From the NCBI GenBank assembly GCA_905233325.1, contig CAJODU010000021.1, positions 1 through 23,034 of the forward strand: a stretch of 23,034 nucleotides of DNA, written 5' to 3'. Below, piece by piece: positions 1-6,601 of the stretch; positions within the stretch are counted from its first letter, which is position 1, and every line of letters begins with the position of its first letter. The stretch is from an uncultured Selenomonadaceae bacterium. Its GTDB lineage: Bacteria; Bacillota; Negativicutes; Selenomonadales; Selenomonadaceae. A model generated the notes under the pieces. The model was not told the origin of the DNA, did not search any database, and worked only from the letters and a program-made list of their open reading frames with translations. A program made the translations under genes and the position numbers.

Positions 1-149
1 AATTGGATAAACTTGCCGGTGAGCCGGTGGAAATTCAAGTCAATGGTCATTTCTTGGCAAAAGGTGAAGTCGTTGTTATAGATGAAAACTTCGGCGTCAG
101 AATTACCGAAATTGCCTCACCCGCCGAGAGAGCGGCAAGATTGCAATAA
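1..149 (+). CDS. fliY: Flagellar motor switch protein FliY/FliN, C-terminal fragment
   Basis: The reading frame is open from position 3 to a TAA at 147-149 and gives 48 residues. It contains the C-terminal SpoA (surface presentation) fold of FliN/FliY, recognisable from LAGEPVEIQVNG followed by KGEVVVIDENFGVRIT. This domain builds the C-ring of the flagellar motor below the membrane and takes part in rotation switching. The start and N-terminal part lie outside the window, so I cannot tell whether this is a short FliN or a long FliY that also carries CheC-type phosphatase motifs. FliY is preferred because the next genes are cheY and fliO, as in the Bacillus fla/che operon. Confidence 0.85.
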   Translation, partial: LDKLAGEPVEIQVNGHFLAKGEVVVIDENFGVRITEIASPAERAARLQ

Positions 150-211
150 TACTTGTGTATCACCTTGTCATTGATTATAGATAATCCATTTGTTAGGATT
201 GATAAAATGCA

Positions 212-240
212 TTGACAAATTTTGATACTGAATGTAGAAT
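212..240 (+). promoter_or_regulatory. Candidate sigma-A promoter for cheY
   Basis: TTGACA at 212-217 and TAGAAT at 235-240 are separated by exactly 17 bp, which matches the housekeeping consensus at 11 of 12 positions. Transcription would start near 247, leaving about 95 nt of leader before the cheY ATG. The element sits in the 191-bp gap between the fliY end and cheY, so it would act inside the operon. I saw no sigma-28 type element here. Confidence 0.6.
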
Positions 241-340
241 ATATGTTGTTTGATTTTACTTAATCGGACACATATCTATCATTTATGAAGTTACTTTGAT
301 ATTAATTGCCAGATAGAATGATAAAGAGGAGAGATGAAAC

Positions 341-703
341 ATGGCAGTACGAGTTTTGGTCGTTGATGATGCGGCATTTATGAGAATGATGGTCAAGGAC
401 ATTTTGTCAAAAAACGGATACGAGGTTGTCGGTGAGGCTGAAAATGGTATGAAGGCCGTTGAGAAATACAACGAACTCAGACCTGATCTCACCACAATGG
501 ATATAACAATGCCGGAAATGGATGGTATCTCTGCTGTAAAGGCAATCAGAAAAATTGATCCCAATGCTAAGATTGTTATGTGTTCTGCAATGGGTCAACA
601 GGCAATGGTTATTGAAGCAATTCAAGCCGGAGCCCGTGACTTCATTGTCAAGCCTTTCCAAGCGGATCGTGTTTTAGAGGCAGTTCGTAAAGCTGTTGGC
701 TAA
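341..703 (+). CDS. cheY: Chemotaxis response regulator CheY
   Basis: This 120-residue single-domain receiver is phosphorylated by CheA and binds the flagellar switch to change rotation. The acidic pair is D9-D10 in VVDDAAF, the phospho-acceptor is D54 in TTMDITMP, the conserved Ser/Thr is S82 and the conserved lysine is K104 in VKPF. There is no output domain, and the length is normal for CheY. The ATG has a clear Shine-Dalgarno, AGAGGAGAG, just upstream. The gene lies between the fliY end and fliO, exactly as in the Bacillus fla/che operon, and the first base of the fliO ATG is the last base of its stop codon (TAATG). Signal removal is probably by CheC (see 14134-14748) and perhaps FliY. A strong promoter-like element precedes it at 212-240. 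Confidence 0.96.
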   Translation: MAVRVLVVDDAAFMRMMVKDILSKNGYEVVGEAENGMKAVEKYNELRPDLTTMDITMPEMDGISAVKAIRKIDPNAKIVMCSAMGQQAMVIEAIQAGARDFIVKPFQADRVLEAVRKAVG

Positions 704-1221
704 TGTTTGAAGGTAAGAAATATTTTTTGATGATTGCGCTCTCCTTGACTTCATTATTACTACTGAGCGCAGGACAGGTGACCGTAGAAGCAGCCGGTGG
801 GTATTTGGCGGGATATGAAGAAGTAGAACCGCAGCCTACCGGGGTTTCTTGGTTGTCCACAATAGCATATGTTTTGAGTCTTTTGGCTGTATTTGGCATT
901 GTGTTTTTGATGGCTTATATAGCTACAAAATTCCTGGGCGGAAGGTTCAATGCTCGTATTTCCGGACATGGCGGCAGAGTTTTGGAGAATTTGCCGCTCG
1001 GACCAAACCGCTCTGTCTGCATAATTGAAATGGCTGACAGAGTATTTTTGTTAGGTGTTACGGATCAGTCCATAACATTGTTGTCGGAGATCATTGATCC
1101 CGAAGAGATTGAGCGATTAAGAAAAAAATCAAGAGATTTTGCATCAGATATGTTCTCGGAAGAGTTCGGCTCACTATCCTCAATAATGCAAAAACTCTCG
1201 AATTTGAAAAAGCGGCATTAA
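703..1221 (+). CDS. fliO: Flagellar biosynthesis protein FliO
   Basis: This 172-residue protein has a signal-like hydrophobic segment at about residues 7-23 and a transmembrane helix at about 51-73, followed by a cytoplasmic domain with GGRVLENLPLGPNRSVCI and DRVFLLGVT. That pattern is the FliO/FliZ (MopB) family, in which a membrane anchor is followed by a small SpoA-like domain. FliO helps assemble the FliP ring of the flagellar export gate. The start ATG overlaps the cheY stop by one base, so translation is probably coupled. Position directly before fliP supports the call; the family is poorly conserved in sequence, so synteny carries much of the weight. Confidence 0.88.
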   Translation: MFEGKKYFLMIALSLTSLLLLSAGQVTVEAAGGYLAGYEEVEPQPTGVSWLSTIAYVLSLLAVFGIVFLMAYIATKFLGGRFNARISGHGGRVLENLPLGPNRSVCIIEMADRVFLLGVTDQSITLLSEIIDPEEIERLRKKSRDFASDMFSEEFGSLSSIMQKLSNLKKRH

Positions 1222-1239
1222 TTAAGGAGTGTCAGACTA

Positions 1240-1989
1240 TTGAGGCACAATTTATTGCTATTATCAAGTGTGGCTTTGTTGCTGTTGTTGACAACTAATG
1301 CAGAGGCAGCTCCTTTGATTCCAAATATTAATATAGATGTAGGAACTTCCGAAAATCCGCAGGACGTGTCGGCAACGCTGCAGATAATGGCGGTATTGAC
1401 GCTGGCTTCACTGGCACCGGGTATTCTGATTATGACAACTTCCTTCATCAGAATCATTGTTGTAATCGGATTTCTTCGCAATGCACTGGCAACTCAAAAT
1501 GTCCCGCCTAACCAGGTGATGATTTCGCTAGCACTTTTTTTGACGTTTTATTTGATGGCACCATATTGGAGTCAAGCAAATGATAACGGGTTGCAGCCTT
1601 ATCTTGCGGGACAAATATCACAAGAAGAGGCCATTGATAATGTCGTCGCACCTATGCGTGAATTTATGTTCAAACAGACAAGAGAATCAGATTTGGCTTT
1701 GTTCGTAAATTTATCAGAGGCAGAACGACCGGCAACACAGGACGACGTGTCGACATTTACTTTGATACCGGCCTTTGTCATCAGCGAACTTAAAACCGGC
1801 TTTCAACTTGGTTTTATGATATATGTGCCTTTTATAGTTATTGATATGATAGTCGCAAGTACGCTTATGTCAATGGGTATGATGATGCTGCCGCCGGTTA
1901 TGATCTCAATGCCGTTTAAGATATTGCTATTCGTTATGGTTGACGGCTGGCATTTATTGATTCATTCGTTGATACTTAGTTTCAAGTGA
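1240..1989 (+). CDS. fliP: Flagellar export gate protein FliP
   Basis: The product is 249 residues. It opens with a cleavable-looking signal peptide (residues 1-23, ending NAEAA), followed by a periplasmic stretch and four hydrophobic helices. The FliP hallmarks are present: IMTTSFIRIIVVIGFLRNAL, NVPPNQVMISLALFLTF, and the C-terminal FVISELKTGFQLGF and MMLPPVMISMPFK. FliP forms the pentameric core of the type III export gate with FliQ and FliR. The start is TTG at 1240, with AAGGAG at 1224-1229 ten bases upstream; no ATG lies near. The gene begins 18 bp after fliO. The non-ATG start resembles those of fliQ and fliR and may limit synthesis. Confidence 0.97.
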   Translation: MRHNLLLLSSVALLLLLTTNAEAAPLIPNINIDVGTSENPQDVSATLQIMAVLTLASLAPGILIMTTSFIRIIVVIGFLRNALATQNVPPNQVMISLALFLTFYLMAPYWSQANDNGLQPYLAGQISQEEAIDNVVAPMREFMFKQTRESDLALFVNLSEAERPATQDDVSTFTLIPAFVISELKTGFQLGFMIYVPFIVIDMIVASTLMSMGMMMLPPVMISMPFKILLFVMVDGWHLLIHSLILSFK

Positions 1990-2048
1990 TTGTGATATTT
2001 TTCTCAGTATAAATTTTTGACATTGCATTAGAATGGTGGTGTAGTCGA

Positions 2049-2318
2049 GTGTCCGGAGATTTGATTATACAGTTGGCTCAACAGGCTTTGATGACGGTTA
2101 TGCTTGTAGCTGCGCCGATGCTGGGTTTGGGTTTGGCTGTCGGTCTCATGGTCAGTGTATTTCAGGCTACAACTTCCATAAATGAGCAGACTTTGGCTTT
2201 TATTCCTAAAATTATAGCGGTTTTTGTTGCTATATTGATCTTTGGTCCTTGGATGCTTAAAATAATGGTTGGGTTTGTAACGGAAATTTTTGTAAATCTG
2301 CCATATCGTATCAGTTGA
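2049..2318 (+). CDS. fliQ: Flagellar export gate protein FliQ
   Basis: This 89-residue protein has two hydrophobic helices (about residues 15-38 and 52-75) joined by a short polar loop with SINEQTLAFIPK. Length, topology and the motifs LGLAVGLMVSVFQATTSINE and FGPWML are diagnostic for FliQ. It packs around the FliP ring in the export gate. The start is GTG at 2049, preceded by a GGTGGTG stretch that is only a weak ribosome binding site. It follows fliP after 59 bp and precedes fliR by 6 bp. Confidence 0.96.
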   Translation: MSGDLIIQLAQQALMTVMLVAAPMLGLGLAVGLMVSVFQATTSINEQTLAFIPKIIAVFVAILIFGPWMLKIMVGFVTEIFVNLPYRIS

Positions 2319-2324
2319 TTCTAA

Positions 2325-3134
2325 GTGCAAGAAGAGGTGAATGATACGTTCGACTTTTATGACATATTGCAAAATCATATAGGAGCGTTTATACTTGTAC
2401 TTACAAGATCATCAGGCATTTTTATGCTTTCACCTTTTTTTGGTAGTTTGAATATACCAATTCAATTTAGAGCTGTGGCGGCATTTGCTTTCACTTTTGT
2501 ACTCTTTCCGGTTGTAGATTCCGGCACATTTGTGGAATTTCCGTCAACGATACTGATGTATGCAGCAATGATTTTAGAGGAATTATTTATAGGCTGGTTA
2601 ATTGGTTTTGTCTCGTTTGTTTCTTTTGCGGCTATAAACTTGGCCGGTAAAGTTATGGATATGCAGGTCGGTTTTGCTATCGTCAACGTCATGGATCCCA
2701 CTTCAGGCCAGCAAATACCGCTTATTGGCAGTTTTCTTTATAACTTGGCAATTATGATATTTCTGGTCACTAATGGACATCATATGATCATTGCAGCATT
2801 GGCAGAAAGTTTCAGAGTTGTCCCGCTTTTGGGGATGCAATGGACAGAATCATTCACTGATTTGATGATAGATATAACATCAGGTATTTTTGTGGCGGGA
2901 ATGAAGATAGCCATGCCGGTAACGTTTGCTATTTTGTTGACAAATGTCGGTCTTGGTATCTTGGCAAGAACTATGCCGCAGATGAATATCTTCGTTGTCG
3001 GTATACCGATGCATATAATGGTTGGTATATGTATGCTTGCGTTTGTAGTGCCGTTTTATGTTTTATTTCTGGATGTGGTTTTTAATGAAATGTATGGAAA
3101 TATATCACTTGCAATTAAAGCGATTGCTCCATAG
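2325..3134 (+). CDS. fliR: Flagellar export gate protein FliR
   Basis: This 269-residue polytopic membrane protein has the FliR pattern: LQNHIGAFILVLTRSSGIF and MLSPFFGS at the N-terminus, EELFIGWLIGFVSF and MDMQVGFAIVNVMDPTSG in the middle, and ILARTMPQMNIFVVGIPMHI near the C-terminus. One copy of FliR closes the FliP5-FliQ4 spiral of the export gate. The chosen start is GTG at 2325, six bases after the fliQ stop. I see no good Shine-Dalgarno before it, so it probably depends on coupling to fliQ translation. An in-frame GTG at 2337 is an alternative start, four codons shorter. Confidence 0.95.
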   Translation: MQEEVNDTFDFYDILQNHIGAFILVLTRSSGIFMLSPFFGSLNIPIQFRAVAAFAFTFVLFPVVDSGTFVEFPSTILMYAAMILEELFIGWLIGFVSFVSFAAINLAGKVMDMQVGFAIVNVMDPTSGQQIPLIGSFLYNLAIMIFLVTNGHHMIIAALAESFRVVPLLGMQWTESFTDLMIDITSGIFVAGMKIAMPVTFAILLTNVGLGILARTMPQMNIFVVGIPMHIMVGICMLAFVVPFYVLFLDVVFNEMYGNISLAIKAIAP

Positions 3135-3174
3135 ATTGTTTTACATTAAAATTCATGACAGAATATTTTTAGAA

Positions 3175-4323
3175 ATGAGTGATTTTGACTCTAATAACGA
3201 ATTAAAACCTTCATATAAATCAATAGATTTTAATTTACAGCGATTTGCCGAAGGTGAAGATAAAACTGAGGAACCGACTGAAAAAAGGCGTCAAGATGCC
3301 AGAAAAAAAGGGCAGGTCGCCAGAAGTCAGGAACTCAATACAGCCTTCGTCTTATTGATGGGTTTCTTCTGTTTAAGGATTCTTTGGGAATATATTTACA
3401 CTAATATATCAGAGTATACAGTTTATATTTACACACATCTTGCACAAAGTACCAGCATTGAGACTATAAGGGAATTATTTATAGGTGTAATGCTCCTTTT
3501 GGCAAAAACTTCATTTCCTGTTATGGCTGCGATTATGATCATAGGCTTTGGAATAAATGTTTTGCAAGTGGGATTAATGGTCAGCACAGAAAAAATAGAA
3601 CCAAAATTAAGCAAACTAAATCCCATTAATGGTTTTGGAAGAATTTTTTCCAAGCGTTCATTGGTTGAGTTGGTTAAGTCTTTATTTAAAATAGCAATAA
3701 TAGGCTCTTTCCTCTACATGTACCTAAAAGATCAAATACCATTTATGCCATATTTAATGTATTTTGACTTGGGCAGGAGTTTAGAGGAGATTGCCAGTAT
3801 AATATTCAATATGGTTTTCAAGGTAATAGCAATAATAATTATTATGGCAGTGTTGGATTATGCTTATCAAAGATGGCAGACTACTCAAGATTTGAAAATG
3901 TCAAAACAAGAAGTCAAGGACGAACATAAGCAAATGGAAGGTGATCCGCAGATTAAAGGCAAGATTCGCCGTAAGCAGCGTGAAATGGCAATGATGCGCA
4001 TGATGCAGGAAGTTCCCAAGGCTGATGTAATTATCACAAACCCTACACACCTTGCAGTTGCACTTATGTATAAACAAGGTATGGTTGCACCGCTGGTGAT
4101 TGCGAAGGGTCAAGATTTGGTAGCTGACAGAATCAAACAGATAGCAAAAGAACATAAGATCACCATAGTCGAGAATAAGCCCCTTGCACGTGCACTGTAT
4201 GCTGCTGCTGAAGTTGGAGATATGGTTCCTAATGAACTGTATCAAGCGGTGGCTGAAGTTTTGGCCTATGTATACCGTCTCAAGAATCGTGTCCCGAAAC
4301 AGGCACAGAGGTCGGCAGCATAG
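3175..4323 (+). CDS. flhB: Flagellar export substrate-specificity switch FlhB
   Basis: With ATG 3175 the product is 382 residues. It has the N-terminal FlhB motif (NLQRFAEGEDKTEEPTEKRR, then ARKKGQVARSQE), four transmembrane helices, and a cytoplasmic domain with the self-cleavage site N289-P290-T291-H292 in IITNPTH. FlhB switches export from rod/hook to filament proteins after autocleavage. The frame is open back to an ATG at 3058 inside fliR, but that would overlap fliR by 77 bp and add 39 residues unlike FlhB. Even from 3175 there are about 25 residues before the conserved NLQRFA, and no clear Shine-Dalgarno, so the exact start is uncertain. It lies 40 bp after fliR. Confidence 0.95.
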   Translation: MSDFDSNNELKPSYKSIDFNLQRFAEGEDKTEEPTEKRRQDARKKGQVARSQELNTAFVLLMGFFCLRILWEYIYTNISEYTVYIYTHLAQSTSIETIRELFIGVMLLLAKTSFPVMAAIMIIGFGINVLQVGLMVSTEKIEPKLSKLNPINGFGRIFSKRSLVELVKSLFKIAIIGSFLYMYLKDQIPFMPYLMYFDLGRSLEEIASIIFNMVFKVIAIIIIMAVLDYAYQRWQTTQDLKMSKQEVKDEHKQMEGDPQIKGKIRRKQREMAMMRMMQEVPKADVIITNPTHLAVALMYKQGMVAPLVIAKGQDLVADRIKQIAKEHKITIVENKPLARALYAAAEVGDMVPNELYQAVAEVLAYVYRLKNRVPKQAQRSAA

Positions 4324-4373
4324 AATAATGAAGAATTATCGTTGTGTTCGTGAGCAAGATATTTGATTCATGA

Positions 4374-4402
4374 TTGACACGACAGATTAAAATTAATATA
4401 TA
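4374..4402 (+). promoter_or_regulatory. Candidate internal sigma-A promoter before flhA
   Basis: A perfect TTGACA at 4374-4379 is followed 17 bp later by TATATA at 4397-4402, a four-of-six match to the -10 consensus. It lies in the 114 to 192-bp non-conserved stretch between flhB and flhA, so transcription could start near 4409. It would give flhA-flhF-flhG an extra promoter. The TATATA is less convincing than the -35. Confidence 0.4.
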
Positions 4403-4515
4403 GGTGAGTTTAATATGGATTGTAGCAGTTAAGGATTATGGGTAAAGATGTATTTGCGCGGCTGGAACAGTCGTTAGGCGAACTTAGGAAACAACATGGT
4501 AAAAAGGAGAAAAGA

Positions 4516-6600
4516 ATGGCTGCATCACCGGACAGCATCGTCGGCAGGTTTTCGTTGGGTGCATTGATAAAGCAATACAGCGATGTCATAATTGCATTTA
4601 CGCTGGTAATGATTGTCATCATGATGATCATTCCTGTGCCGACGCCGCTCCTCGATCTTTTGATATGTCTCAATATCACAATAGCACTCGTGGTCATTAT
4701 GAGCACGATTTATAACGAAGAAGCACTTGACTTATCAGTATTTCCATCGCTGCTTTTGGTGACTACGCTTTTTCGATTGGCACTAAATATATCTTCAACG
4801 CGTTTGATATTGATCAACGGTTATGCCGGTGAGGTTATAACCGCATTTGGTCAATTTGTCGTCGGCGGTAATCCTGTCGTCGGTTTTATCATGTTTATAA
4901 TCCTTGTCATAATCAATTTTATTGTTATAACTAAAGGTTCTGAGCGTGTTGCTGAGGTCTCTGCGCGTTTCACATTGGACGCAATGCCCGGTAAACAGAT
5001 GGCTATAGATGCTGATCTCAATCAAGGCTCAATCACTGATGCTGAGGCGAAAATCCGGCGTGAGAAGATACAGCGCGAAGCAGACTTCTTCGGTGCTATG
5101 GACGGTGCCTCAAAGTTCGTCAAAGGTGATGCGATTGCTGCAATCGTCATAATGCTGATTAACATTGCCGGCGGTTTTGTCATCGGTATGGTGCAGAGAG
5201 ATATGGAGGCGGTTGCCGCTCTGCAGACTTATACTCTGTTGACTGTCGGTGAAGGATTAGTCAGTCAGATTCCGGCTTTGCTGATCTCCACGGCAACAGG
5301 TATCATCGTTACTCGTGCCGCCTCTGAAGGCAACCTTGGTCATGATCTCATCAATCAGCTCTTCAGAAACGAAAGAATATTCTTTATCGTCAGTTCCGTC
5401 CTCTTGCTGCTTTCCATTGTCCCCGGTCTTCCCGGTATACCGTTCTTCTGCCTCGCCATTGCTTGCGGTTTCATAGGTTACAACCTCAAAAAGGCCAACG
5501 AAGAAGGTATGGAGACTACCGAAGAGGAGAAGGAAGTTCAAGCGAAGGCAGAGGCTACTCGACCTGAAAATATTGTTTCGCTCTTGCAGGTTGATCCTAT
5601 GGAATTGGAAATCGGTTACTCATTGATACCGCTTGTTGATACGGGACAGGGCGGCGATCTGCTTGATCGTATCGTCATGATTCGACGACAATGTGCTCTT
5701 GAATTGGGTCTTGTTGTGCCGACAATCAGAATCAGAGATAATATTCAGATAAAGCCTAATGCTTATATAATCAAGCTGAAAGGTATGGAAATAGCTCGCG
5801 GAGAATTGCTGCTGGATCATTTCCTTGCAATGAACTCCGGCACAGTGTTTGAGGAAGTCCCGGGTATTGAGACTATTGAGCCGGCCTTCGGACTGCCTGC
5901 ACTGTGGATACCTGAAAGTGAGAGGGAGCAAGCAGAATTGAATGGTTATACCGTTGTTGACTCGGTGTCCGTCCTTGCAACACATTTGACGGAAGTCATC
6001 AAGCAACATGCTGCTGAAATTCTCGGTCGTCAAGAAACTCAAAACCTTATCGACAACCTCAGCAAGACTCATCAATCTCTTGTTGATGAAGTCATTCCTG
6101 AACTCATGGGTATCGGTGAAATTCAGAAAGTCCTTGCAAATCTCCTTCGTGAAAGAGTATCTATTCGCGATATGGCAACGATCCTTGAAGTCCTTGCCGA
6201 CTATGCAAGGGCGACAAAGGATACTGAAATTCTGACGGAATATGTCCGCCACGCGATGGCAAGGCAGATAACTCAGCAAGTCACTCAAGATAATACTTTG
6301 CCCTGTGTCACACTTGATCCGGCACTTGAGAATAGAATTGCGGCAGGTATACAGAGAACGGATCACGGCTCATTTGTCAGTATGGATCCCGATTCAATGC
6401 GCCGTCTCGTTCAGTCGTTGAATGTTGAACTTGAAAAATTGACAAATATGGGCTATCAGGCAATAGTTCTGACTAGTCCGGCTATAAGATTGTATTTCAG
6501 AAAACTCGTTGAGAGATCCGTACCCGGATTAATCGTAGTTTCACACGCTGAAATTGACCAATCGGTTGAAATTCAGATTCTTGGAGTGGTGAAGATTTAA
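4516..6600 (+). CDS. flhA: Flagellar export apparatus protein FlhA
   Basis: The product is 694 residues from ATG 4516, or 720 from ATG 4438. The first half has about eight membrane helices; the FHIPEP signature region follows in RFTLDAMPGKQMAIDADL and GSITDAEAKIRREK, then a large cytoplasmic domain from about residue 330 binds export substrates and chaperones. FlhA forms the nonameric ring of the export gate. ATG 4516 is preferred because AAGGAG stands six bases upstream and the length then fits the family; ATG 4438 has AAGGA only two bases away. The extra 26 residues are basic and could still be coding. The gene ends one base before flhF. Confidence 0.96.
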   Translation: MAASPDSIVGRFSLGALIKQYSDVIIAFTLVMIVIMMIIPVPTPLLDLLICLNITIALVVIMSTIYNEEALDLSVFPSLLLVTTLFRLALNISSTRLILINGYAGEVITAFGQFVVGGNPVVGFIMFIILVIINFIVITKGSERVAEVSARFTLDAMPGKQMAIDADLNQGSITDAEAKIRREKIQREADFFGAMDGASKFVKGDAIAAIVIMLINIAGGFVIGMVQRDMEAVAALQTYTLLTVGEGLVSQIPALLISTATGIIVTRAASEGNLGHDLINQLFRNERIFFIVSSVLLLLSIVPGLPGIPFFCLAIACGFIGYNLKKANEEGMETTEEEKEVQAKAEATRPENIVSLLQVDPMELEIGYSLIPLVDTGQGGDLLDRIVMIRRQCALELGLVVPTIRIRDNIQIKPNAYIIKLKGMEIARGELLLDHFLAMNSGTVFEEVPGIETIEPAFGLPALWIPESEREQAELNGYTVVDSVSVLATHLTEVIKQHAAEILGRQETQNLIDNLSKTHQSLVDEVIPELMGIGEIQKVLANLLRERVSIRDMATILEVLADYARATKDTEILTEYVRHAMARQITQQVTQDNTLPCVTLDPALENRIAAGIQRTDHGSFVSMDPDSMRRLVQSLNVELEKLTNMGYQAIVLTSPAIRLYFRKLVERSVPGLIVVSHAEIDQSVEIQILGVVKI

Positions 6601-6601
6601 A

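Noticed and set aside
277..323. Inverted repeat TATCATT / AATGATA before the cheY ribosome binding site
   Set aside because: Seven AT-rich base pairs with a 33-base loop is weak and easily arises by chance.
2017..2045. TTGACA in the fliP-fliQ gap as an internal promoter
   Set aside because: At 17-bp spacing the -10 would be TGTAGT, and transcription would begin at or after the fliQ start codon.
3058..3174. N-terminal extension of flhB back to ATG 3058
   Set aside because: It would overlap fliR by 77 bp and adds residues unlike FlhB. ATG 3175 gives a family-like N-terminus.
5620..6366. A 248-codon open frame on the - strand, opposite flhA
   Set aside because: It lies against the conserved cytoplasmic domain of FlhA, has no recognisable motif, and belongs to no operon on that strand.
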